Source: Ypsolopha sequella (taxonomy: Eukaryota; Arthropoda; Insecta; Lepidoptera; Ypsolophidae). Taken from it: a DNA stretch of 64,000 bases. Below are positions 8,602 through 19,739 of this stretch, one piece after another. A program made the translations under genes and the position numbers. Below the pieces are notes generated by a model. It was not told the origin of the DNA. It saw only the letters and a program-made list of their open reading frames with translations, and did not search any database. Every line of letters starts with the position of its first letter. The stretch's first letter is position 1. Location: the NCBI GenBank assembly GCA_934047225.1, contig OW203985.1, forward strand, positions 6,713,501-6,777,500. The letters are read 5' to 3'.

Positions 8602-9543
8602 GTTATGATGCAAGCAAGTTGTTCTGATGGTAATTTTATAAAAAGTGGCTAGAACAAGTAGCTAAAATATTTAGCCACCGAATATTTTTTTGTAGCTATA
8701 AACTTCAAAAATATTGCTTAGTCTAGCCAAGAAGTTTCTAAAGGGGGAAACTGCACATTGTGTGTTGCGTTATAATAATTACCATGTAGTTTATTTTTAT
8801 ACAAAGGTGCTAGTACGCATAAACTACAGCACGCACACAACAGCAATATCTGAGCTTACAAGCCTACCTTGTGCTACAGGCTACCGTGTAATTCTGATTT
8901 TCATCAACATCAACTTCTTATTGAAATTTGACGTGCGTGCGACGACGCCCGCCTAATGCCATCTCTTTTGCACGCGCAAATCAGCTGTTTCTCAAGCACA
9001 AGCCGTCGCCGTCACCGGTGGAAAACCGGTAAATGGAAAAACGTTGCTCGGTTTTGTGCCGTGCCGTCGCCGTGCCGTCGCCGTGCCGTCGCCGTCGCCG
9101 TTGCCGTGCCGTTGGAAAACCGTTAAATGGAAAAACAGCCATTTTCACCATGTCTGTCGTACATGCATGGTTTTCGTCGTCAGTATCGTGGATATCCCTG
9201 TGTGTGATAACTATTGAGTGAATTTTGACTTTAAGTGTTCTGTTTCGATTAATTAGAAAAAGACGGCTCTTAAATTAAGCTTGGAGTTTGTGTACGTATT
9301 TTGTAAAAGATTGTCCAATAAAACAAACATCACACCTTTATTAAGATAAAATGATAATGTTAGAACAATTCCACTTTGTTTGATTAAATTAAATATTTTA
9401 TAAGTAAACCACAGGCTCTGTCTGTGTGTATTCTACTTTTGATGACATAGGTAGCTTTGAGGACTAACACCTAAGTAGTTGCAAGCCAAATACTAACTTA
9501 ATTAATAAAAATAATTTTTTTTGTAATGAGGATTTTTATTATA
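8602..9543. other. Stretch between palindrome and Penelope pair
   Basis: No gene recognised. It holds a third GCC/GTC-rich run with the GGAAAACCGTTAAATGGA motif (9001-9136). It also holds an AGTGTTCTGTTTCGATTAA segment at 9233-9265 that recurs as one arm of a hairpin at 49736-49825. The rest is AT-rich. Confidence 0.6.
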
Positions 9544-9629
9544 ATATTATTAAAACTCGCGTGAGCTGACATACTAAATTATTATTACATACGGCTTGAA
9601 CACTCACGTGTGATTGTTGTTGACTATAT

Positions 9630-9673
9630 GCCAACCGTTTCACCGATACAATTTCGGCATTATCAAGGCGAGT
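9630..9673 (-). ncRNA. Hammerhead-ribozyme-like motif in Penelope tail (left copy)
   Basis: Mirror image of the motif at 12538-12585 with the same core boxes TTGATAA and GAAA. Confidence 0.4.
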
Positions 9674-9680
9674 GTCGTTC

Positions 9681-10738
9681 TTAGGACGACGACGCGGCGT
9701 TCACCGTCGTTGTCAAACGGGCACTGGCAGCCGCCGATCGGCGAGCTGCGCGCATTGCTCGTGCGCTGAGCGTTGGCTGCGTCGTCGATAGGGGCGGGAT
9801 GGTGGATGCACTTGATTCCTTTGATTGTTCCGATTGTTTGTTATTAGGGGCGGTTATTAAACAAAACGAACTCACAACATCGTCACTGTAACTGGGCACT
9901 GTCCTAAAGTTGCTCGATCCATCGAGAACCGGTTTCCAAGACGGAGCCAGCTGCCAACCATGATCCCTGTTGAAGTTGGGATTACGACTTATCTCGATGG
10001 CTTCGTGTATTTTGCGAGGAATGGTATATTTCTCCTTCACTAATACTGTAGCCTTGTCGAAACGGATGAAGTGGGTCGTATCCGAACTTAGTGCATGTTC
10101 TGCTACTGCTGACCCGTTAATGTCCAGTTTCTTCATGGATCGAATATGTTCAGTCAGTCTTGTGGACACGTTGCGCTTGGTTTCTCCTATGTAGCTTTTT
10201 CCACAATCGCACGGGACTTTATAAACTCCAGGTGTGTTGAGAGGGTCTCGGTCCTTTGGGGATCTCAGCCAGTTCCGTAGTTTGGTGGGGGCTCGGAAGA
10301 TAGTCTTCACACTGTACTTCCGGCGAAGCAGGTGTCCAATCCTATCAGTTACGCCTCTCACAAAGGGCAAGTAGATCGGAGCCCTCTCAACAACGGATGG
10401 ACGATGGTGGGTTGATGGAGTCGCAAGCCGGTTACTCTGTCTCCAATTATACCCATTGGCCTCCAGTACGTGTCTTACGTGGGTCAATTCAGCATCCACA
10501 TACTGTGGGTCACATAACCGCAACGCTCGATTTATTAAAGTACGAGGCACTGACGCAAGGTGAGAAGGGTGGTGATGAGAATCTGCTTTCAAGTAATGAT
10601 CCGTGTGTGTGGGCTTCCTGTAAACGGTATGCGCCAAACGACCGTTGGGTCCACGAATGATTAAGACATCCAGAAATGCTAACCTGCCATCCCTCTCACA
10701 CTCAACCGTAAAGGAAATTTTTGGATGGATGTTATATA
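9681..10738 (-). pseudogene. Penelope RT/GIY-YIG protein, 5'-deleted copy
   Basis: The minus-strand frame covers NIHPKISFTVECERDGR onward and stops at 9681-9683. It includes RLAFLDVL and AHTVYRKPTHTDHYL (RT thumb region) and the GIY-YIG endonuclease core GVYKVPCDCGKSYIGETKR. The catalytic YVDD region and everything before it are deleted, so this copy cannot encode a reverse transcriptase. The tail is Ser/Ala/Arg-rich. The product would have nicked DNA for target-primed insertion. Confidence 0.8.
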
Positions 10739-10818
10739 GTTTACCTTTTTGTAGGTAGTTTTATCGTCTATCTCAAAGTTAGTAGACGATAAAACTACCT
10801 ACAAAAAGGTAAACTATA
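10737..10818. repeat. Hinge hairpin between the two Penelope copies
   Basis: A perfect inverted repeat of about 35 bp (TAGTTTACCTTTTTGTAGG...) around a 12-base loop TCTCAAAGTTAG. It is formed because both head-to-head copies keep the same short 5' segment (it encodes DDKTTYKKVNY). Confidence 0.9.
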
Positions 10819-12531
10819 ATCCTACTTCTCGAGTAACAAATAAAGTCCTCAAGTTGCTTCAGACATTTCCCCAGAAAGAGCTAATTTATCAACTAAAACC
10901 ACACAATCCAACACCTCCAAAAATGTATGGACTGCCTAAAATCCACAAACCTAATTGGCCGCTAAGACCTATTGTAAGCCAAATTAACTCGCCAACATAT
11001 AATCTTTCCCAGTTTTTGGTCAAGTTGCTTTATCCAATGATGGGGAGGACTGCGAGTTATGTGAGAGACTCCACCCATTTTGTTCAGCTTGTGGAAGAGG
11101 TAACCTTGCAAGAAGATGAAATAATGGTGAGTTTTTGATGTAACATCTCTGTTCACCAATGTACCAGTCGACGAGTCGATCACCGTTATTGCAAATCTGT
11201 TAAACGGCAATGACATACCCACTGAGTACATGAGTTGCATAGAGTTTTGTTTACGTAGTGGTTATTTTGTCTGGCGCGGAGACTTTTACTTACAAGTGGA
11301 CGGAGTGGCTATGGGTTCACCTATTGCACCTGTAGTAGCGAACATCTTTATGGAGTGGTTTGAGGAGAAAGCGCTGCAGAGTGCGCGTGATAAACCGAGA
11401 TACTGGTGGCGGTACGTGGATGATGTTTTCGCGGTAGTCAATAAAAACAAGTTAGCTGGATTGACAGAACATTTGAATAACATCCATCCAAAAATTTCCT
11501 TTACGGTTGAGTGTGAGAGGGATGGCAGGTTAGCATTTCTGGATGTCTTAATCATTCGTGGACCCAACGGTCGTTTGGCGCATACCGTTTACAGGAAGCC
11601 CACACACACGGATCATTACTTGAAAGCAGATTCTCATCACCACCCTTCTCACCTTGCGTCAGTGCCTCGTACTTTAATAAATCGAGCGTTGCGGTTATGT
11701 GACCCACAGTATGTGGATGCTGAATTGACCCACGTAAGACACGTACTGGAGGCCAATGGGTATAATTGGAGACAGAGTAACCGGCTTGCGACTCCATCAA
11801 CCCACCATCGTCCATCCGTTGTTGAGAGGGCTCCGATCTACTTGCCCTTTGTAAGAGGCGTAACTGATAGGATTGGACACCTGCTTCGCCGGAAGTACAG
11901 TGTGAAGACTATCTTCCGAGCCCCCACCAAACTACGGAACTGGCTGAGATCCCCAAAGGACCGAGACCCTCTCAACACACCTGGAGTTTATAAAGTCCCG
12001 TGCGATTGTGGAAAAAGCTACATAGGAGAAACCAAGCGCAACGTGTCCACAAGACTGACTGAACATATTCGATCCATGAAGAAACTGGACATTAACGGGT
12101 CAGCAGTAGCAGAACATGCACTAAGTTCGGATACGACCCACTTCATCCGTTTCGACAAGGCTACAGTATTAGTGAAGGAGAAATATACCATTCCTCGCAA
12201 AATACACGAAGCCATCGAGATAAGTCGTAATCCCAACTTCAACAGGGATCATGGTTGGCAGCTGGCTCCGTCTTGGAAACCGGTTCTCGATGGATCGAGC
12301 AACTTTAGGACGGTGCCCAGTGACAGTGACGATGTTGTGAGTTCGTTTTGTTTAATAACCGCCCCTAATAACAAACAATCGGAACAATCAAAGGAATCAA
12401 GTGCATCCACCATCCCGCCCCTATCGACGACGCAGCCAACGCTCAGCGCACGAGCAATGCGCGCAGCTCGCCGATCGGCGGCTGCCAGTGCCCGTTTGAC
12501 AACGACGGTGAACGCCGCGTCGTCGTCCTAA
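10783..12531 (+). pseudogene. Penelope reverse transcriptase with GIY-YIG endonuclease, one frameshift
   Basis: The first frame (to 11138) encodes PPKMYGLPKIHKPNWPLRPIVS, an RT fingers motif, and ends ...EIMVSF. One extra T in the T-run at 11132-11136 shifts the frame. It resumes as DVTSLFTNVPVDESIT and runs to a stop at 12529-12531. The second part has QVDGVAMGSPIAPVVANIFM, the catalytic YVDD box (WWRYVDDVFAV), RKPTHTDHYL, and a GIY-YIG domain (PGVYKVPCDCGKSYIGE with TRLTEHI). This is the order of Penelope-like elements, in which the enzyme primes reverse transcription at a nick. Apart from the single T and the missing N-terminus the coding region is intact. Confidence 0.88.
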
Positions 12532-12537
12532 GAACGA

Positions 12538-12585
12538 CACTCGCCTTGATAATGCCGAAATTGTATCGGTGAAACGGTTGGCATA
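12538..12585 (+). ncRNA. Hammerhead-ribozyme-like motif in Penelope tail (right copy)
   Basis: Reads GCC / TTGATAA / T / GCCGA loop TCGGT / GAAA / CGGT T / GGC. The flanking GCC and GGC can pair as stem I and GCCGA/TCGGT as stem II. The GAAA box is intact. The first core box deviates from CUGAUGA at two positions. Small hammerhead variants are known from Penelope-like elements. Activity here is unproven and the core changes argue against full activity. Confidence 0.4.
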
Positions 12586-12640
12586 TAGTCAACAACAATC
12601 ACACGTGAGTGTTCAAGCCGTATGTAATAATAATTTAGGA

Positions 12641-14269
12641 TTTTTATTGGTCACTTTTTGTTATTCATTAGGCTAGAAAAAGCCTTTAGAAAATTATCGT
12701 AAAATGGAGAGACGACCAGAATTATTGAGCATTTTCAGATTTATTTCAACATCAATTTTAGGAGATATGGCTATAGGAGACACGATATCATATGAAAACG
12801 ATGAAATATTTGACAATTTTGAGTTATTTATATGGTTACAAAGATAATATTTCAACAATAAATCTTGGGCCCGAAAATCGCTTATATAATTAAATCACGA
12901 ATATCGCTCGTTTATATATATATATGTTCGTGAATAATATGTAATGTCGTCCAGTGTTGGTTGATAATACTTACAACTTACTGACAAGTTCCAAATTTGT
13001 TCAAATTGTAGTAAATACTAAAACAACAAAATACTTAATAATAATTAGAGTTCCACACGCAGAAGGTAACGAATTCCTTGTCAGGCTCTACCATTTTAGT
13101 GCCTTGTTTTTTGTCTCCTGTTATTTACAGTAATGTTTTAAGATTTCCGTACCTATATTGTGTGGTGGTACGGAACCCTTTGTATGCCAGTCCAACTCGT
13201 ACTTGGCCGGTTCTTTTGCCCTTTTTCTTTCATAACTGACACTCCACCAGTACAAATTTTGCTTTATCAATTAGTCACATGTCTCAAGTTTGTGTGAACT
13301 GTGAGTTTATTAATCTGTTGGATATTAATAATTTAGTTCGAACTAGGCTTTGAAGGAGTTTGAGTAAACTAAACTGGACTGTTATGGAATGTCTCTAAGT
13401 AAGATTTTAGTAAAGTTATACGAAGCAATTTCGAAACTATTTAATCCACAAATCAGTAAAATTTACAAGGAAATTTGATATAGCAAGACGTCAAACTATT
13501 GTCCGTTTTGATAAATTAATGTATTGTTAGAATTTAATATAGAATAAAATATATATTATTACTCTTTTCTTTGTTAAAAATAACCTCTTTCTTTAGTCGG
13601 CACACAGTAATAATGGTACATTGACAGTGGTCACGCCTGTCTCCTAGACGAGTAGAAAAAGACCAACACAGTTCCATCTAACACACCTTTTTTATTTCTT
13701 CCATGCACATATAGACATCTTTTATCCCAAGTGCTTTTGAATTAGGTTAGTAAAATACAACTTCATAATATACATACCTATAAGATATGACAACTACCTA
13801 ATTTAGTAGTTCGATGTGTGTCGGTACAAATATCGACGTAAACGACATTGAAATAACGTCCATATCAGCGCGCATTTCAAAGTTGCTGTTACGATGATCT
13901 CTGCGTGGCGCGCTATGTTGCGTTCTGAACTAGGGATCATAAGGATGAACAATTTAAAAATATATATATATATATTATTTATTTAAAAAAAAATAAACAC
14001 GCTTAACATACTTTGTTATACCTATAGCACACGTGGTTTAAAGGAACGAAGTACTTTTCCTAACAACCTGTATATTAAATTTCTAACCATTAGTGATTTT
14101 ATTGCATGTCAATATAATGTGTTTCATATATGGTAGGAATACTATATGATACTTACTAAACACTTAAAGTTAATTATCTTGAGAAAGACAATAATTAATA
14201 CAAAAATAATAATAAATAATATACACCATTAGTGTATTGCTCGAAAATAAAAACGTCAATTTGTGGTGA
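12641..14269. other. Non-coding stretch with repeat relics
   Basis: AT-rich with no gene recognised. At 13140-13215 lies a piece of the dispersed GGTACGGAACCCTTTG repeat. At 13625-13740 is an ACGCCTGTCTCC repeat also seen near 42865, 43035 and 50505. At 13800-13935 is a fragment of the TTAA-target MITE family described at 41156. Confidence 0.6.
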
Positions 14270-14271
14270 CA

Positions 14272-14425
14272 GGTCTAGGCACGATTTTTGACTGCTCGGC
14301 GAAAGTGGTGGGGGACTAGTGCATGTGTCCATTCGCACACAAAATTACTAAGTGCGATAGAGAAAGTATTACTAGCGTAGTCAAGGTCAGACCTCATAAA
14401 CTGTGCCGCTACCCGTAGATTCATG
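14272..14425 (+). repeat. Dispersed repeat, inverted partner at 49066-49212
   Basis: Runs from AGGTCTAGGCACGATTTTTGA to CTGTGCCGCTACCCG. The same sequence occurs in reverse at 49066-49212 with about 85-90 percent identity by eye. Both ends carry similar inverted motifs (AGGT..CGGCACG), suggesting a small non-autonomous DNA transposon. Confidence 0.65.
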
Positions 14426-14720
14426 CAATCAATGATTACTTTTACTTCAGCAGAAATATTCAGGTCTTTGTAAGGTAAAAACATAATTGATTTGTGGCAC
14501 TTTACGGTGACGCGTCTGCAGGAAAAATCTTTATTTTCATAACAGAGAAATAGGTAATAAAAGTTTAACAGCTTTATATGCAAAAGGAAGGTAAAAGGTA
14601 ATAATATCATTAACATCACTTTGATTTTACGAGAAAAGCTCGAAGTTTTGGTCCACTTAAGAACAACTTTTGCTAAGTGTAAAATATTTCTTACAATATT
14701 ATTGTATATCGTATATTGTA

Positions 14721-14813
14721 TATTATTAAAACTCGCGTGAGCTGACATACTAAATTATTATTACACGTGGCTTGAACATTCACGTGTGATTGTTGTTGAC
14801 TATATGCCAACCT
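14721..14813 (-). mobile_element. Solo 93-bp tail of a Penelope-like element
   Basis: Nearly identical to the last 93 bases of the Penelope copies nearby (TATTATTAAAACTCGCGTGA ... GACTATATGCCAACC). One edge is the element's 3' end. The other lies within four bases of the predicted cleavage point of the hammerhead-like motif (GGTT/GGC). Confidence 0.75.
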
Positions 14814-14951
14814 TATTTCTTACATAATTTTTAGGGTTCCGTACTCGAAAATGAGGAAAATTAGCCCGTATGGTAATTAACTTTTTTGTCCATGGGTATG
14901 TCCGTCTGTCACAGCCTCATTGTCCGAGACAGATAATGTTAGAAATTAACT

Positions 14952-15086
14952 GTGTTACTACAAAACGGTGTTTTACTTTAGACAGCGTTTAAATTTGTTG
15001 TCGTCACCTTTTCTTTCATATCGTAAAAAAGTGACAGCATCAAATTTAAACACTGTCTAAAGTTAAACACCGTTTTGTAGTAACAC
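14952..15086. mobile_element. Hairpin MITE, about 135 bp
   Basis: An inverted repeat of about 55 bp: GTGTTACTACAAAACGGTGT at the left, ACACCGTTTTGTAGTAACAC at the right, with further pairing through TTTAGACAG(C/T)GTTTAAATTTG. No coding capacity. Confidence 0.8.
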
Positions 15087-15169
15087 CGTAAAAATTTGGA
15101 ATCGTTATAATTTAGAAAGCTCTAGTTCCCGGATATACGCATAGTAAGATATATATTTACTTCTTCTAT

Positions 15170-15460
15170 TTAAGGGGCCGTCCATTAATCACGTGATATT
15201 TTTAGCAACTTTTTAACCCCCCCCCTCCCCCATGGTGATACATGGTGAGGTTTTAGACTACCCCTCCTCCCTACCCATAATAACGTGTATTTTTTGGTAC
15301 AAATTATATTAAAAAAGAATATTATCACGCACCGTTTTTCGGTTTAAAAATTGCGCGTTCAAAGAAAAAATAAATACACGTGATATCTCACTACACCCCC
15401 CCTCCTCCCTAATGATATTTGGTGATTTTTTTCGAACCCCCTTTTTCGAGACGACCCCTA
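15170..15460. repeat. GGGCCGTCCATTAATCACGTGA-type repeat
   Basis: C-run-rich unit with repeated TAATGATATTTGGTGA-like phrases. A related GGGACCATCCATAAATTACG start is seen at 44018. Probably a degenerate non-autonomous element. Confidence 0.45.
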
Positions 15461-15984
15461 ACCAGTAAAGTGGATCCGCATCATGATCATGCTGGAAGTC
15501 TATTTACTGTAAATAATAAAAGAAAGTTTTTTTCCTTTTAAAGAGCGTTAAGGACACACAGACAAATTAAATAAAATTAAACATTGCATTTTTTTCAAAT
15601 ATCGACAAAATGTTTGTAAACTCCTTTTATTTTTTGAAAATATACGACATAAAAATCGGAAAGTATTTTAAAGTACATAAAGGTACGTTAATAAAAGAAG
15701 AAAACTAACACTTTTTGACTTATTTTACGGAACCTTTGACGCGTGGGTTTGACTGGCAGTTGGATGATTATTTTTTTCTAATGGACGCTTTTTATTTTAA
15801 CAAAGTTTTCTTTTACCTTTGTATACGAATAAGGTTTTTATGAAGTAGCTCATAAAATAAAAAGGTAATTAATTCTTAAAGATTTACGTACAAGTTGTTT
15901 TTTGAAAAAATATTTTAACTAAATAAAGTTAGTGTTTCTAGCAAAATATGACAATTAAAAATTTTGCAGATAATGGTTCACTAT

Positions 15985-16231
15985 TACCTGTTCTCAGTAA
16001 CACTAAAACAATACAGTTAACCCTCTTAGTTCTCAGCATTTTTAAACAATATAGTTAACCCTCTTAGTTCTCAGTATCGCTAACACAATGTAGTTAACCC
16101 TCTTAGTTCTCAGTATCGCTAACACAATGTAGTTAACCCTCTTAGTTCTCAGTATCGCTAACACAATGTAGTTAACCCTCTTAGTTCTCAGTATCGCTAA
16201 CAAAATATAGTTAACCCTCTTAGTTGTCAGG
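15985..16231 (+). repeat. 39-bp minisatellite
   Basis: About six tandem copies of a unit starting GTTAACCCTCTTAGTTCTCA. The central three copies are identical and the outer ones are diverged. The repeated minus-strand peptide seen here is a by-product. Confidence 0.9.
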
Positions 16232-16568
16232 TCCGCACTCGTACACCTAGGCATATCACTCAAACAAATTTTATAAAGAAACAACCAACTAAATCCTGCA
16301 AAAACAAATTTTTTACATTAAGAACTGATATTATATACAAAGACGGCACTTATTGCTAATAGCAATATCTCTCAGGCAACCTTTGGGTGGAATAAAAAAG
16401 ATGTTAGAAATTAAACTTTGTTCAAACGGTTTGTTCAAATTTACTTCATAAACGTTAATAGACTATTTTTTTATAACTGTGGGTCCTGTTTGTTGAAACA
16501 GATTCATCCAAAGTCTGACATTTCTATTCCCTTAACAATGTCCATTGACATTCAACCAATGTTTCCAG

Positions 16569-16740
16569 ATAACGAACGCAGTATGGTGGTACTACTTCTC
16601 AAAGCTCCTGGAGTTCTGTGACACATTTTTCTTCATCCTGAGGAAGAAGAATGATCAGTTGACCTTCTTGCATGTCTACCACCACTCCACCATGTTCAGT
16701 CTGTGGTGGATCGGAATCAAGTGGGTGCCAAGTGGATCGA
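16569..16740 (+). CDS. Fatty-acid elongase (ELO family), internal exon with the histidine box
   Basis: ELO proteins are multi-pass ER membrane condensing enzymes that extend very-long-chain fatty acyl-CoA. After a 3' splice site (TTTCCAG) this exon encodes [20 protein letters not shown], then [10 protein letters not shown] and the diagnostic HVYHH histidine box (HxxHH, residues 35-39 of the exon), and ends at a GTAAGT donor. It is 172 nt, leaving one base that completes a codon with the next exon at 20796. The family order KxxEFxDTxFFxLRKK, histidine box, then NSxxHVxMYxYY is followed across exons. The exons upstream, with the first membrane segments, are not found in the preceding 16 kb, so they are either outside the window or beyond my recognition. 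Confidence 0.88.
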
Positions 16741-16917
16741 GTAAGTGTGACTTCATGTTTTTATTCGATTTCATGAGACGGATGTCTATGTTCTAAACAA
16801 AAGAAGATATTGGTGTCGATTCAGTATAAAACGACTTAACTTATTTGACAGGACTAACCTTATGTTAAGTGTCCTGTCTTTGTTTTTCGATACAGAAAAA
16901 AAAGGCAGAACGGTTAA

Positions 16918-17333
16918 GGTGATATACCGTGCTAGCAAAGGTCCCCGTTACTCCAGGCAGAAAGACCCGCAGTGCGAAAGGGACGGAATCGGGGAAAATT
17001 GTCAAAAAGTCGGTTTTAAATTAATGCAAAATTAACTAAAACAGCTACAAAAAATTCCTTAACCAGTAATTTAGGTGTAATTAAAACCCATCTAAATAAA
17101 TATTTTTCAAGTCTGTATGCTATCCTAATTTGTCAGAATATCAAAAAAAGTGTGAATTTAGATCTGATTTCAATAATTATTTCTATCGAATGAAATTTCT
17201 CCTTTCGCGTTTCTGATAGACCAAAATCTAGTAAAAGGTCCCAAAATTGTTATACTAATTTATTTTACTTGGAACTTCATTAAAAGAGCAGATAAATAAC
17301 TTCAAAAAGTGGCAATTTTCACGGTATAGCCCC
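16918..17333. mobile_element. TTAA-flanked MITE, family T1
   Basis: Flanked by TTAA at 16914-16917 and 17334-17337. The ends are GGTGATATACCGTG and, reversed, GGGGCTATACCGTG. The interior shares AATTATTTCTATCGA and nearby text with the elements at 32048 and 52808. No coding capacity. Confidence 0.8.
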
Positions 17334-17759
17334 TTAAATGTACATGCCAGTACCCGGAACGACATCGTTTATAATCAGTGCATTGAAAAGCGGCTGTTAC
17401 GACGTTAACGCAAAATAAGAGAAAATATTACTTTTTGTACATAATAAATCAGAATATAATATACTTTAAACATTGTTATGTTACATTTTTGTATAACTCG
17501 TGTTTGTATAAGATTTAACCAAGTCTCTTTTGAATTTAAAAAGTTAAAGTTTATTATTAGCTTTTTTAATAATTTGAAAGATATTTTTTGTTATTGTAGG
17601 TTAAGTTAAAGCTTTTAAGGTTTTAAACCAGCACATTTACGGAATATAAGTCAATAAATGTCAGATATTTGTTTCGAAATGTTGTAATATTCATATATTA
17701 AAATTTAAAGTGCTTGAAAAACGTCTCTAAACGCAGTCAAGTGTTTTTTTCACTTGGCA

Positions 17760-18400
17760 TGGAGCTGTTAACAGCTGCGGGTTAACACCATGTCAACCAA
17801 TGCATGGCAACGGTTGCAAGCTGCAAATGGGGAGCTGACCCGAACAAAGCGACCTGTAGACTTGCCCTGCAGTAGACCATATATTACCGATGTATTCATC
17901 GAATGATGACAAGCAGGCAGCATCGGTGTGGACGAACGGCTAAAGGGTGTGGAGAGGTGTGCTTCGGTTTCACCATCGTGAGTCACGACTAGCGTGTCCC
18001 CGGGGCAGGTTTCTCCGTTATTACGCAGATTGAGCACTTCCACCCTTTCGAGCATATACCTCTAACGTTTCACTCTGGACGGCCAATGAAGGCAAGCCAG
18101 AAGCGGAGACGAGATGTTGTTGTCCCCTGGAAATTTCAGGTCCGTGGTTGCCCTGCGGTTAGTCAGGGTATCGAGAGGTGTGGCCCCAGTTTCTGGATCG
18201 TGGTTAAAATCCGGTCAGCCGTTCTACGCTATTACGCCATTAGACACGTCCACCCTCGAGCTGAGAAGCTCTTGCGGCTCTACTCTGAACGACCGATTAA
18301 GGCAGGCCAGAGCCTAGCTGGTGTTGCTCCATGGAGTATTCGGGTCTGTGATGTCGCTGCTCACCAACAGCTTGCCAAAGCTGCCCTCTTTGATTGATTG
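17760..18400. other. GC-richer block with a diverged internal duplication
   Basis: Clearly less AT-rich than its surroundings. Two related phrases, about 200 bp apart, share TTACGC..ATT..CAC.TCCACCCT..GAGC and CTCTGxACGxCCxATxAAGGCAxGCC (near 18030-18105 and 18225-18312). I find no recognisable protein. It may be the 3' region of a retrotransposon. Confidence 0.4.
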
Positions 18401-18639
18401 CACTGAACGTACCGGTGGGCGACGGGGTAGTCGGTAAAACTAAAATCATGCAACTCAGAAACTTAAAACAGAACTTTGTAAATATACGTTGATACAAAGT
18501 TTCCAATGTGAATATGGTGATTAAACTTTTCGTATAGGTCTAAAAGTTTTGAATTCCATTTCATCTGAAATTCAGTACTCAGCGATGCGAAATCCTGAAA
18601 AGTTTAACGTCTGATTTTCAACTCAAACTTTGGAACTTG

Positions 18640-19345
18640 AAGCAGGCGACATGAAAATGCAATATGAGGTGAAATTTAATCAACGGCCCAAATTCATACT
18701 GGAGACTCGGTTAGTGATAAGAAACAAGGTTCAATTAACCTTTTTTTCGAAATCATAAGAAATTATTTTTAACCGACCTCGAACATTTTTTTTTTAAATT
18801 TGTTTTTTTTTGGCGTTGTAACACCATAACTCCGTCATGTCTGAACCGATTTAAATGATTATTTTTTCGATCGGAAGAGTGTGCTTCCAGGTAGGTCTCA
18901 TTTTGGGTTTGGTCATGGTATAATGAAGGTCTTCTGAGATAGGCAGTGGAACTCCTCAGAAAATGACATCGAATGGGCGGAGTTAGGCATGTATTTATAT
19001 ATTTAACCTATTAGTATGTAGTATATAATCATATATTTTAGCTATCATTTGAATCGTATATACATTGCTGCATAAATCAAACTTTGTCCATGTAAATTTA
19101 CTATTTTATTAAATATATTTTTAACAGATGAAATTTGACTTGTAAAAAGTATTTTATGTGTACCTATTTTACAAAATAAATTATTTGAATTTGAATTTGA
19201 ATTTGACAGCATACCTCTTGAGATTGAGGTAACCACTTTGTACCAGGATGTTAGTTGCAGGGTATTACTTGAAAATCGACAATCTTCCACCTGACCAATG
19301 ATCCCGGACTCATTACCATAGAAATCCTCAATGGATGACAGCACA
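18640..19345. repeat. Repeat cluster including a minus-strand LINE 3' tail
   Basis: 18640-18760 resembles one end of the hairpin repeat at 50665 (CCAAATTCATACTGGAGACTC). At 19045-19345 the minus strand carries a 3'-UTR-like stretch ending in AAATTCAAATTCAAAT runs and AATTTATTTTGTAAAATAGG, a tail form common for CR1/L2-like LINEs in moths. No intact coding sequence. Confidence 0.45.
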
Positions 19346-19739
19346 TAACTTTAGACTGCGGCAATCAGTTTGTGTTAGGTTGCTGATAGCAGGAAGCTAC
19401 TTAAACGTAGTCATTACACTCACTTGAACTTAGTTTCATATCAACAGCGCGTTTGCAAGAACTACCCATATTTCACCATTTGACCCGTCAACACTAAAAA
19501 ATGTGGAATAAAATAAACTTAAAAAAATAGTAACCGAGTTCAAAAGTAACAGAAGTCATTCATTAAAACGTTAAATATAATTGTATAATGTAATGCTAAT
19601 GACCGATGGTAACGAAAGAACACTTTTGCCGACTTCTTTCTTCCTGAAACATTATAGACATCTAGATAACATAACGCCTGGATTTTTCTTATGATTCATA
19701 CTGATTGTGAAGTCAACAGCTTATTTTATTCATGTTTTT

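Larger units (their letters stand above)
9544..10738 (-). mobile_element. Penelope-like element, internally deleted copy (left, minus strand)
   Basis: An inverted copy of the element at 10783-12640. It keeps the 3' half (end of RT, linker, GIY-YIG domain, 3' tail) and extends about 35 bases further at the 3' end than the right copy. At its inner end it jumps from the RT C-terminal part directly to the 5' piece that forms the hinge hairpin. About 660 bases present in the right copy are missing, with the short overlap TA at the junction. Coding identity to the right copy is nearly complete (one Tyr/Asp difference seen), so the pair is young. Confidence 0.85.
10783..12640 (+). mobile_element. 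Penelope-like element, 5'-truncated copy (right, plus strand)
   Basis: Contains reverse transcriptase and GIY-YIG domains in the Penelope order, followed by a 3' tail with CCTTGATAATGCCG...GTGAAACGGTTGG. It lacks the N-terminal part expected for this class. It forms a head-to-head pair with 9544-10738, an arrangement typical of Penelope insertions. The last bases shared with the left copy end at about 12640. Confidence 0.88.

Noticed and set aside
14275..14748. 157-codon minus-strand open frame
   Set aside because: It runs through a dispersed repeat and into a solo Penelope tail. Its parts come from unrelated repeats, so it is a chance frame.
15985..16231. Possible CRISPR-like array
   Set aside because: Units are directly adjacent with no variable spacers, and the genome is eukaryotic.
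16042..16284. Minus-strand frame with a repeated TKRVNYIVLAILR peptide
   Set aside because: Translation of the 39-bp minisatellite (39 is a multiple of three); not a protein.
12641..16568. Searched for upstream exons of the elongase
   Set aside because: No sequence with ELO N-terminal features and proper splice sites was recognised.
18086..18397. 103-codon plus-strand frame in a GC-richer block
   Set aside because: No conserved motif, overlapping frames on both strands of similar length, and an internal sequence duplication. More likely a retrotransposon tail.
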